A stretch of 38,608 nt of DNA from Leptolyngbya sp. SIO1E4 (GTDB lineage Bacteria > Cyanobacteriota > Cyanobacteriia > Phormidesmidales > Phormidesmidaceae): NCBI GenBank assembly GCA_010672825.2, contig JAAHFU020000009.1, positions 1-38,608 of the forward strand, read 5' to 3'. Both the position numbers and the translations under genes were made by a program. Each line of letters begins with the position of its first letter. Positions within the stretch are counted from its first letter, which is position 1. Below the pieces are notes generated by a model. That model did not search any database. It was not told the origin of the DNA and saw only the letters and a program-made list of their open reading frames with translations. This document shows positions 30,430-38,220 of the stretch, piece by piece.

Positions 30430-31613
30430 TCGCGCCGATGGCATTCCAGGCCGCCAAGCAGAATAGCGGACTGGTGGGATGGTTACTGGTGGGCGTGGCG
30501 ATCGCGCCCCCAGTGGTCTTCATGCTGAGCCCGCCAGTCAACCGGGTGAGCGATGTTTGGCTCCATGAGGGCATCCGGATCGCCACACCGGAGGTCAGGG
30601 CCTTTGGTCGCACGATTGTCCCGAGTAAGACACTCTTTGAGCTGGAACCGCTGATCAAGCCCGCAGGGGAATATGTAGCCTTTGCGCCGCTGGCGATCGC
30701 CACACCGTACTTTCTCGATGAATCGCCAGCGGGCAGCTATGACCTAACCCTGATCGACCCAGTGACGGATTCAGTGCAGGTGGATGTCCCTGCGCCCTGT
30801 GGGGGAACGGTGATCGATACCGGCTGGCATGGGGGCTACGGCAATCAGGTCGATATCCAATGCCATGACGGGCATGAGATCTTCCTGGCTCATTTCTCAA
30901 AGATCTATGTGGCGACGGGGGATGCGGTGAAGTTGGGCCAGCCCATTGCTCAGCAGGGCAGCACTGGCAACAGCACGGGGGAGCATATCCATATTGAAAT
31001 CACGCCGAAAGGGGGCGAGCGCACCAACCGTGAGCAGACGCTGCCCATCATGCAGGACATCATGGCGTTCTGGGAAACGGGGTTAGAGGCCCCGGCTCTG
31101 GCTGCACTCACTCTGGATGACGAGACGCTGATGAAGGCGATCGGGAAGGCCGAGGGCACGGTCGATGGCCATCTGAATCCGGATGCGGACTATCACGGCC
31201 ACATTGATCCGGGCAATGGGGCGGCCAATCTGGGGTTCTTCTCTTATCAGCATGGAGCCAGCTCGCCCCAGGAAGCGGACCAAAAGCAGCTTAATCGGCT
31301 ACGGGATGCGGAGCGGGAGATTCAGGCGCAGGCGGTGGGCAAGTTTGGGCAACCGCTTTCGGAAGCGGCGTTACTGACGGCCCTCGATCTATGGAATCAG
31401 GCACCGCTGGCGGGGCAGGATTTTGTGACGCATCTGGCCACCCCTGACCCGAGCCCGGAGCAGATCATCGAGGCCAGGGCCAAGAGTTACATTGACCCTA
31501 CAACCGGAGTGCTGGACGCTCCTGGTTTAGGAAACTCGATGGTGAATGTGGAGGCTGACCAGCGCCGTCGCACCAAGGCCAATCTGAACGCCTTGCAGTT
31601 ACTCAGGAGATGA
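30423..31613 (+). CDS. Membrane-anchored M23/LytM-like protein with a second lysozyme-like region
   Basis: A protein of 396 residues from the GTG at 30423, chosen for GGAGGT 9 bases upstream; the ATG at 30438 is possible. An N-terminal TM helix (GLVGWLLVGVAIAPPVVFML) is followed by a LytM-like fold (YGNQVDIQ, LAHFS, GDAVKLGQPIAQQGSTG, GEHIHIEI). The usual first metal motif, H-x-G-I-D, is not seen, so the peptidase may be degenerate. The next region, AIGKAEGTV, then YHGHIDPGNG, then FFSYQHGA, with a conserved-looking Glu, resembles a muramidase-like domain common in cyanobacterial plasmid proteins. Its role is probably opening or holding the cell wall for a transfer or secretion apparatus. Confidence 0.75.
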   Translation: MVVAPMAFQAAKQNSGLVGWLLVGVAIAPPVVFMLSPPVNRVSDVWLHEGIRIATPEVRAFGRTIVPSKTLFELEPLIKPAGEYVAFAPLAIATPYFLDESPAGSYDLTLIDPVTDSVQVDVPAPCGGTVIDTGWHGGYGNQVDIQCHDGHEIFLAHFSKIYVATGDAVKLGQPIAQQGSTGNSTGEHIHIEITPKGGERTNREQTLPIMQDIMAFWETGLEAPALAALTLDDETLMKAIGKAEGTVDGHLNPDADYHGHIDPGNGAANLGFFSYQHGASSPQEADQKQLNRLRDAEREIQAQAVGKFGQPLSEAALLTALDLWNQAPLAGQDFVTHLATPDPSPEQIIEARAKSYIDPTTGVLDAPGLGNSMVNVEADQRRRTKANLNALQLLRR

Positions 31614-31617
31614 TGAG

Positions 31618-31755
31618 ATGAGAGTAACGGTACCCACTGAAGTAGCGATCGTCCTGACTCGTTTCCGCACCTTTGCCGTGCTGATGGATGACGACACCAG
31701 TGAGGTCGTGCTAGCGCTGTTGGTGCTGGCCTCGTTCCTCATTGAGGACGACTGA
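31618..31755 (+). CDS. 45-residue membrane peptide, last of the set
   Basis: AGGAG is 8 bases before the ATG; the sequence begins MRVTVPTEVAIVLTRFRTFA and ends with a short hydrophobic helix (VVLALLVLASFLI) and EDD. It starts 4 bases after the peptidase-like gene stops. No family was recognised; it is probably an accessory membrane subunit. Confidence 0.5.
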   Translation: MRVTVPTEVAIVLTRFRTFAVLMDDDTSEVVLALLVLASFLIEDD

Positions 31756-31811
31756 GTCACGCTAGCGGTGATAAACCGTCGATTCGGTGCAAGGCTGGAA
31801 AAATAGCCCAG

Positions 31812-31858
31812 GGGCTGGATTTGGACTGTATCGCTTCAGAGTTATGGTCTGAAACGCC
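31812..31858 (+). repeat. Degenerate partial copy of the dispersed repeat (copy 5)
   Basis: TTTGGACTGTATCGC, then AGTTATGGTCTGAAACGC, aligns with the body of subtype B at 15570-15620 and 37690-37740. The GGACCAGCGGGGG start is not present. Confidence 0.45.
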
Positions 31859-32043
31859 CGATGTATCGTTCCCCTCATTTTGGTGAACCCTTGCTGCATC
31901 TGGAGAGTGGTTGCCGCTGGGGGGCAGCTGTTCAGCCATCTCGCTGCCTCTGTACTAACTCTCAACTTGCTATTGAGCTTCTTCGATTGCGATTGTGGAT
32001 AATCTTTGTCAAGAGACTCGCAGATTCAAATATTAAAGATGTC

Positions 32044-32139
32044 ATGGATGCTCGCGACTATACAATTCCAGCCACACCAGCTTTAGTCCCAGCAGCTTTC
32101 ACGCCACAGGCTGCCGCTGCGTGGGCACTGGTTTCTTAA
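32044..32139 (+). pseudogene. Truncated small membrane protein
   Basis: From ATG 32044 it reads MDARDYTIPATPALVPAAFT, then PQAAAAWALVS and a TAA, 20 bases before the IS1-family element. The pattern (short polar N-terminus, Pro-rich stretch, start of a hydrophobic helix) resembles the first half of the 59-residue proteins at 15220 and 38220. The second half is missing. Similarity is weak. Confidence 0.35.
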
Positions 32140-32158
32140 AAAGACTCAACTAGAATAC

Positions 32159-32904
32159 TGGCAGTTCAGAGGGTTTCCGCCGATGAATTGTCCTTATTGC
32201 CAAGGTCAGCAGGTGACCAAACGAGGGTTTGACACCTTACAAGACGGAACCCAGTTGCAACGGTATCGTTGCTCAGCCTACGGGAAACGTTGCAACGAAC
32301 GCACCGGGACACCGATGAGCCGATTACGTACCCCGAGCATAGTTTCATTGGCGCTCCATGCGCGTACGGAAGGGGTGGGAGTGCGGTCCACCGGGCGAAT
32401 CTTGGGTAAGTCCCATACGACGATCATGGGTTGAGAACAGCGTTTAGCGAACCAAATGGGCGAGTGGTCACCTCCTGCTCCTCAAGGGGCTGAAGCGACA
32501 ATTGAAGGCGATGAAGTCTACACTCGCGTCGGCGAGAACCTCGCCCCCTCTGAATCCAAAGGCTGGACGGTGCATTTTATTGACCGTGAGAGTCGTTATT
32601 GGCTTGGGGCGCAAGCCAGACGCAAGGACGAGCAACTCTTTGCCATCAGTTCAGCATGCAGCTTTGCGAAGACGGTATAGTGCCTATCGTCGGCGAGCCA
32701 ATCTCTATGCGAAGAATCGCTCCAGTTTACAGCGAGTTTTAGACCTGCAACGGTTGGTTCATAATTGGGTCAGACCCCATTGGGGATTGGCAACAGGTGT
32801 CACCCCAGCCATGAAAATGGGCTTTTGCTCTCGTCCGTTCACGATGCTGGAATTGCTAACTAACAGAGGCGTTGCTGACATGTCCTGTTAGCAGACCACT
32901 GCCA
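32159..32904 (+). mobile_element. IS1-family insertion sequence, decayed
   Basis: Terminal inverted repeats share TGGCAGT (32159-32165) and ACTGCCA (32898-32904), giving about 746 bases, near the usual length for IS1. The transposase is broken. No target duplication is visible, so the ends may be imprecise or the site may have rearranged. Confidence 0.65.
32183..32891 (+). pseudogene. IS1-family transposase, nonsense mutation plus frameshift/deletion
   Basis: The N-terminal zinc finger is intact (NCPYCQGQQVTKRGF, then RYRCSAYGKR). At 32432-32434 a TGA replaces what is probably a Trp codon (family sequence IMRWEQ). The same frame then continues EQRLANQ and covers the catalytic region (EGDEVYT, then IDRESRYWLG) to a stop near 32680. 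The C-terminal part (RRANLYAKNRSSLQRVLDLQ, then PHWGLATGVTPAM) is in another frame from about 32660, with an apparent deletion of the sequence between. The element can no longer move by itself. Confidence 0.8.
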
Positions 32905-33017
32905 ATTCATGTCAGGCGAGCACTTTCCTTTCAGCCCTAAAGTGATTTCGCTCTCTAGTGACATTCACGGAGTTTTTGGGATAAATTGTGGGCAAAATTG
33001 CTCTTTGAATCTGTGTC

Positions 33018-33437
33018 ATGGAACATCATGAGACTCCGGGTTTGAATCGCTCTGTTCAAGTTGGAGAAGATGTCACTGGCAGTGCCATTGTTACGGGTGA
33101 CAACAATACTGTCTCGATAGAGTATCAATTGGCATCTCTACCAGAGCCGGAAGCAGTAGATATCTTAGTCGAGTTGAAAGCACTGCAATCAATTCTGATT
33201 AGCTTCAACGACCCTATCGCTGTGGGGGTCGCGCAGAAATTAGCGCAAGAGGCAAGCAAGCCCGAACCGGATAAGGGCGCGGTAGCCACAACCCTGGAGA
33301 CCGGACTGACTTACACCAAGAATTTAGCTAGCTTTGCGGAGAAAATCGACCAACTCCGGCCTCATGTAGAAGCGGTGGCAGGGTGGCTCGGAAAGCATGG
33401 TTACAAGCTACTTCCTTTGACTGGATTAGCTCTTTGA
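33018..33437 (+). CDS. Small partner protein of the nSTAND-WD40 receptor
   Basis: A protein of 139 residues. Residues 12-35 (VQVGEDVTGSAIVTGDNNTV) are a beta-rich motif also found, in variant form, at the start of the next protein (RIEGNATGNAIISGDGNTV). The remainder is helical. The gene ends 22 bases before the receptor's start on the same strand. Cyanobacterial NTPase receptor systems often have such a motif at the start of partner proteins, where it may mediate self-association. No enzyme domain is seen. Confidence 0.65.
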   Translation: MEHHETPGLNRSVQVGEDVTGSAIVTGDNNTVSIEYQLASLPEPEAVDILVELKALQSILISFNDPIAVGVAQKLAQEASKPEPDKGAVATTLETGLTYTKNLASFAEKIDQLRPHVEAVAGWLGKHGYKLLPLTGLAL

Positions 33438-33459
33438 TGGATGTCCGGAGGTAACTAGA

Positions 33460-36400
33460 GTGCAGGTTGATCGCAATATTCGCATTGAAGGGAATGCAAC
33501 CGGCAACGCGATCATTTCAGGGGATGGCAACACGGTTTATGTCATCCAGCAGACAAAAGCGCAACGACAAGAATTCCAGATAGCAGCAGCCGTTACGGAA
33601 ATTGGGCCTAATCCCTACAAGGGGTTAACCGCCTTTCAGGAGAGCGATGCAGATCGCTACTTTGGCCGAGAAGAGCAGGTTGATGACCTGATTGAGCGCT
33701 TCCAGACACTCCATAGCCAGAATTTTCAATTTCGCTTCTTGTCCATCTTAGGACCGTCAGGCTGTGGTAAGTCATCTCTAGTCCGAGCCGGATTCATCCC
33801 TGAGCTAGCGCGACGACCGCTACCCAGCAAGGAAAGGATGCGGGTGGCGGTACTGGTACCAGGCACTCATCCGGTGGAAGCCCTAGCGGGGGTCCTGGCG
33901 AAAGTCGCCACCCAAGACCCGATGCCGGCCACCAAAACGCGAGAGTTTACCGCTGAACTCAAGCTACAAACGACCGATAGGCTTTATGACGGGATGCGGC
34001 GGATCACCGACCTGATGCCCCAGATCAAAGATTCTCCGCTGGTAGTTCTGGTAGACCAATTTGAGGAAGTCTACTCGCTTTGCAAAGACCTGAACGAACG
34101 CCAAGCATTTATTGAGAATCTGCTCTGTGCTGCCAGTGCCCCCACTGGCAACCTATCAGTGGTGATTACCCTACGTAGTGACTTCTTGGGAGAAGTCCAA
34201 CGCCATCAGACACTTAACCAAATTACTGCAAAACAGAGCGTGATTGTGCCCGCGATGACGCAGTATGAATTGCGCGATGCCATTGCCAAACCGGCTCAGC
34301 AAGCAGGGTACCCCCTGGACGAGAATACAATTGACCGGCTCATTAAGGATACGGAAGGTCGGGAAGGCGCACTACCGCTACTACAATTTGCCCTGCAACG
34401 CATCTGGGAAGGATTGCGGCAAGGACAGGAGCCGATGGTGGTCTACCAGGAAATGAAAGGTGTCGGGGGAGGACTAGCCAACCAAGCACAGACTCTCTAC
34501 GAAGCACTCTCAGCAGAAGAACAGAAGATGGCCCGTCGGGTATTTGTTGGCTTAGTACAGTTAGGGGAAGGCAACCGTGTTACTCGACGGCGAATAGCAG
34601 TCGAAACTTTGCTGATCAACCAAGATGAACTAGAAACTCTAAAGCGAGTGATTCAGCAGTTTTCATCACAAAAAGCACGGCTGATTTCGCTATCCGGGAC
34701 CCAGGAGGGACAGGAAGTTGCTGAGGTGACCCATGAAGCACTGTTTGAGCACTGGCAGCAATTTCACAACTGGCTTGATAGCAGCCGCGATGATATTCGT
34801 TTCCAGCGGCGCTTAGAGTCTGCTGTGCACTATTGGAATCAGCAAGGCCGACCGGAGGGCTTGCTATGGCGCCCCCCGGACTTGGATTTGCTGCGGGATT
34901 TTCAGCAGCGAGCTGCTCAAGATATGACGGCACTAGAAACAAGCTTTTGGCAAGTTTCTCATCAAGCAGAACAGCGTCGAAAGCGGAATAAAAGTTTGGT
35001 AACCGCTGGTCTGGCCACTGGCCTAGTATTGACCACAGTGTCCTCGGGAATTGCGTTTTGGAATGTAGAAGCTGCCAACCGGAGCCGAATCGAAGCACAG
35101 CGTAATAATGTTCAAACTTTGGCTCAAACAGCCGCTGCGCTGAATGCTTCTGGAAAAAGCTTTGAGGCAAATATTGCAGGCCTAAAAGCAGCCAAACAAT
35201 TTCAGCGCAATCAGATACCGGATGCCAAAATCAGTAATGAGATTCGAGGAGAATTAGTTACAGCACAACTCGTACGAAACCGTGAAATTACCCGCCTCGA
35301 AGGTCACAGCGATTCGGTTTGGGTCGTGCGCTTCAGTCCCGATGGCACCACCCTGGCCACTGGCAGTAGTGACGGCACTGCCAAGTTGTGGCAGGCCGAT
35401 GGCACCCTCATCACCACCCTCGAAGGCCACAGCAATGCGTTAGGGGACGTGCACTTCAGTCCCGATGGCACCGCCCTGGCCACTGCTAGTAGTGACGGCA
35501 CTGCCAAGTTGTGGCAGGCCGATGGCACCCTCATTGCCACCCTGGAAGGCCACAGCGATTGGGTTTGGGTCGTGCGCTTCAGCCCCGATAGCACCATCCT
35601 GGCCACTGGCAGTCGTGACGGTACCGCCAAACTCTGGCAGGCCGATGGCACCCTCATTACCACCCTGGACGGCCACAGTGGTTGGGTGGGGGACGTGCGC
35701 TTCAGTCCCGATAGCACCACTCTTGTCACAACCAGTTTCGACGGCACTGCCAAGCTGTGGCAGGCTGATGGCACCCTCATCACCACCCTAGAAGGCCACA
35801 GCGATGTGGTTGGGGATGTGCGCTTCAGCCCCGATGGCAAGATCCTCGCCACCGCCAGTAGTGATGGCACTGCCAAGCTGTGGCAGACCGATGGCACCCT
35901 CATTACCACCCTGGAAGGCCACAGCGATGCGGTTTGGGTCGTGCGCTTCAGCCCGGATGGCAAGGTCCTTGCTACCACCAGTAGCGACGGTACTGTCAAA
36001 CTCTGGCAGGCCGATGGCACCCTCATTGCCACCCTAGAAGGCCACAGTGATGTGGTTTGGGTCGTGCATTTCAGTCCCGATGGCAATACCCTGGCCACCG
36101 CTAGTGAAGACGGTACCACCAAACTCTGGCAAGTCGATGGCACCCTTATCACTACTCTGGAAGGCCACATTGATGCGGTTTTGGACGTGCACTTCAGCCC
36201 GGATGGCAAAACCCTGGCTACTGCCAGCCGCGACGGTACCGCCAAACTCTGGCAGGCTCAAAGTATGCTCATTACCATCCTCGAAGACCACAGTAACTGG
36301 GTTTGGGATGTGCACTTCAGCCCGGATGGCAGCACCCTGGCCACCGCCAGTCGTGATGGCACTGCCAAGCTGTGGCAGGCTGATGGCACCCTCATCACCA

Positions 36401-37341
36401 CCCTAGAAGGCCACAGCGATGCGGTTGGGAATGTGCGCTTCAGTCCCGATGGCAAGATCCTCGCCACCACCAGTGAAAACGGTACCGCCAAGCTGTGGCA
36501 GGCCGATGGCACCCTCATTACCACCCTGGAAGGCCACAGCGGTCCGGTTAGAGACGTGCACTTCAGTCCCGATGGCACCACCCTGGCCACTGCCAGTAGC
36601 GACGGCACGGCGAAGCTGTGGCAGGTCGATGGCACATCCATCACCACCCTTGAGGGTCACAGCGGTCCGGTTGGGGATGTGCGCTTCAGCCCCGATGGCA
36701 CCACCCTGGCCACTACCAGTGACGACGGGACGGCGAAGCTGTGGCAGGTCGATGGCACATCCATCACCACCCTGGAAGGCCACATTGATACGGTTTGGGA
36801 TGTGCGCTTCAGTCCCGATGGCACCACCCTGGCCACTGCCAGTAATGACGGCACGGCCAAGCTGTGGCAGGCCGATGGCACCCTGATCACCACCCTCCAG
36901 GGCCACAGCGATAGGGTTTTGGACGTGCACTTCAGCCCGGATGGCACCACCCTGGCCACCGCTAGTAGCGACGGCACGGCCAAGCTGTGGCAGACCGATG
37001 GCACCCTGATCACCACCTTCGCAGACCACAGTGACTGGGTTGGGAACGTGCGCTTCAGTCCCGATGGCAAGATCCTCGCCACCGCCAGTAGTGATGGCAC
37101 TGCCAAGCTGTGGCAGACCGATGGCACCCTCATTACCACCCTGGAAGGCCACAGCGATGCGGTTTGGGACGTGCGCTTCAGCCCTGATGGCAATACCCTG
37201 GCCACCGCCAGTGGCGACGGTACCACCAAACTCTGGCCCTGGAGTTTAGATGTGCTGATGGCCCACACCTGTGAGCAAGTCCGAGGTTATTTGCAGAGTA
37301 GCCCCAATGTTCCTTCAGAGGATAAAAATCTTTGTGATTGA
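33460..37341 (+). CDS. nSTAND NTPase with TM segment and 16 WD40 repeats
   Basis: A protein of 1293 residues from the GTG at 33460, preceded by GGAGGT. Residues 1-30 carry the beta-rich GNATGNAIISGDGNTV motif. The nSTAND NTPase begins NPYKGLTAFQESDADRYFGR (about 50-70), with Walker A GPSGCGKS (98-105) and Walker B VVLVDQFEEV (about 194-203). A hydrophobic segment (SLVTAGLATGLVLTTVSSGI) lies near 510-530. From residue 613 there are 16 WD40 repeats of 41 residues, nearly identical except at a few positions. nSTAND-WD40 proteins are signal-transducing ATPases in which ligand binding by the propeller opens the NTPase and activates a partner. The ligand is unknown. Confidence 0.9.
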   Translation: MQVDRNIRIEGNATGNAIISGDGNTVYVIQQTKAQRQEFQIAAAVTEIGPNPYKGLTAFQESDADRYFGREEQVDDLIERFQTLHSQNFQFRFLSILGPSGCGKSSLVRAGFIPELARRPLPSKERMRVAVLVPGTHPVEALAGVLAKVATQDPMPATKTREFTAELKLQTTDRLYDGMRRITDLMPQIKDSPLVVLVDQFEEVYSLCKDLNERQAFIENLLCAASAPTGNLSVVITLRSDFLGEVQRHQTLNQITAKQSVIVPAMTQYELRDAIAKPAQQAGYPLDENTIDRLIKDTEGREGALPLLQFALQRIWEGLRQGQEPMVVYQEMKGVGGGLANQAQTLYEALSAEEQKMARRVFVGLVQLGEGNRVTRRRIAVETLLINQDELETLKRVIQQFSSQKARLISLSGTQEGQEVAEVTHEALFEHWQQFHNWLDSSRDDIRFQRRLESAVHYWNQQGRPEGLLWRPPDLDLLRDFQQRAAQDMTALETSFWQVSHQAEQRRKRNKSLVTAGLATGLVLTTVSSGIAFWNVEAANRSRIEAQRNNVQTLAQTAAALNASGKSFEANIAGLKAAKQFQRNQIPDAKISNEIRGELVTAQLVRNREITRLEGHSDSVWVVRFSPDGTTLATGSSDGTAKLWQADGTLITTLEGHSNALGDVHFSPDGTALATASSDGTAKLWQADGTLIATLEGHSDWVWVVRFSPDSTILATGSRDGTAKLWQADGTLITTLDGHSGWVGDVRFSPDSTTLVTTSFDGTAKLWQADGTLITTLEGHSDVVGDVRFSPDGKILATASSDGTAKLWQTDGTLITTLEGHSDAVWVVRFSPDGKVLATTSSDGTVKLWQADGTLIATLEGHSDVVWVVHFSPDGNTLATASEDGTTKLWQVDGTLITTLEGHIDAVLDVHFSPDGKTLATASRDGTAKLWQAQSMLITILEDHSNWVWDVHFSPDGSTLATASRDGTAKLWQADGTLITTLEGHSDAVGNVRFSPDGKILATTSENGTAKLWQADGTLITTLEGHSGPVRDVHFSPDGTTLATASSDGTAKLWQVDGTSITTLEGHSGPVGDVRFSPDGTTLATTSDDGTAKLWQVDGTSITTLEGHIDTVWDVRFSPDGTTLATASNDGTAKLWQADGTLITTLQGHSDRVLDVHFSPDGTTLATASSDGTAKLWQTDGTLITTFADHSDWVGNVRFSPDGKILATASSDGTAKLWQTDGTLITTLEGHSDAVWDVRFSPDGNTLATASGDGTTKLWPWSLDVLMAHTCEQVRGYLQSSPNVPSEDKNLCD
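35296..37263 (+). repeat. Sixteen tandem 123-bp WD40-coding repeats
   Basis: Units begin at 35296 and every 123 bases, the 16th at 37141. The consensus is LEGHSDxVxxVxFSPDGxx, then LATASSDGTAKLWQADGT. Variable positions are mostly those right after GHS, and the residue after FSPDGxx. Near-identical DNA suggests recent expansion and possible continued gain or loss of units. Confidence 0.9.
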
Positions 37342-37532
37342 GCTTATTGCTTGATAGTGGGGGATGGTCGAATAGTTGCCCCGCGTGCAGCCACTCCGAC
37401 CTGACCAATCAAAATTTATTCACTGGTTCAGACCCTGAGCAATCAAGTCAAGTGTCGTGGAATAGCGGACTGAGCACAGCGAGGGAGCCTATGCCGCGAA
37501 AGCACTTGACGGCCAGCCCCTTGCTACCATTT
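37342..37532. other. Short intergenic region after the receptor gene
   Basis: No gene or clear terminator is seen between the receptor stop and the dispersed repeat. Confidence 0.3.
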
Positions 37533-37643
37533 GGACCAGCGGGGGCATTTGAACAAAGAATTACGGTTTCGCTTGAAAGCCTTTCTGTATGCGAGTTTTA
37601 GAACTTCCTTTTTCCCTGATGAGTTGCCGCATCACGCAACTAA
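37533..37643 (+). repeat. Dispersed repeat, copy 3
   Basis: GGACCAGCGGGGGCAT (37533-37548), TTACGGTTTCGC (37561-37572) and ACGCAACTAA (37634-37643) match copy 1 at 11698-11807 in order and spacing. It forms an inverted pair with copy 4. Confidence 0.65.
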
Positions 37644-37647
37644 ACCT

Positions 37648-37784
37648 GTGTTTCAAGAGAGTTTCAGGTTACCCTCTGAACGAGAAATGAAGGGTTTCAG
37701 AGTATAATTGCCAAACGATGTAGTCCAATCGCAGGCCAGAAATTCAAAACCGTAACTTTCTGGGCGTATGCCCCCGCTAGTCCC
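37648..37784 (-). repeat. Dispersed repeat, copy 4 (inverted)
   Basis: On the minus strand it reads GGGACTAGCGGGGGCAT (complement of 37768-37784), then AGAAAGTTACGGTTTTGAAT, and ends at CTCTCTTGAAACA. It is nearly colinear with copy 2 at 15528-15663. Confidence 0.7.
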
Positions 37785-38040
37785 AGCTGTGCTGAGGAGG
37801 AGGGAAACGCTAACGCTCCTGCTGGCGTTTCCTCGTCGGGGGTGAATCGCGGCGTGGGTGATGGCCATCATTAATTTGAACAACCAACGCATTTACGTCA
37901 GATTGCCCAATCTGTTAATAGAAGGTCATGAGCGGCCATGACTACTGAAAGGATCAGCAAGCATAACCGCATTCACAACCTTGTTTTCAAAACCTCCTCG
38001 CTGGAATTAAACAAGCCTAGAATTATCTTGAACAGTTGAA
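37785..38040. other. Intergenic region, no gene supported
   Basis: It contains GGAAACGC (37803-37810) and GCGTTTCC (37824-37831), an 8-bp inverted repeat. Otherwise nothing distinctive. Confidence 0.3.
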
Positions 38041-38220
38041 TCAGTCAGCTCGAATCGCTTTCACCAGACGGGTAAAGCTGCTACACAAAACCGCCAGTGA
38101 CAGAATGGTTGCCACAGCAACTCCACCCTGCACAGCTAACGTTTCGGGATTTACAGCAACAGGAACGTCTGGCTGAACGACTTCAACTGCTTGCTGGAAG
38201 CAGCTTTCGTGTTCAGGCAT
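38041..38220 (-). CDS. 59-residue single-TM protein (family B)
   Basis: Start ATG at 38220 (MPEHESCFQQAVEVVQPDVP); AAGGAG is 9 bases upstream, which rules against the ATG at 38229. The C-terminal half is one transmembrane helix (GVAVATILSLAVLCSSFTRL) followed by VKAIRAD. Length, MP start and helix position match the protein at 15220. Both lie beside copies of the dispersed repeat. The role is unknown. Confidence 0.7.
   Translation of the reverse strand: MPEHESCFQQAVEVVQPDVPVAVNPETLAVQGGVAVATILSLAVLCSSFTRLVKAIRAD

Noticed and set aside
35296-37263. CRISPR-like regular repeats
   Set aside because: The 123-bp period is in-frame WD40 coding sequence without spacers.
35304-37268. Long open frames on the minus strand and in other plus frames across the WD40 array
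   Set aside because: They arise because the 123-bp unit is a multiple of three and lacks stops in several frames; the proteins are repetitive nonsense.
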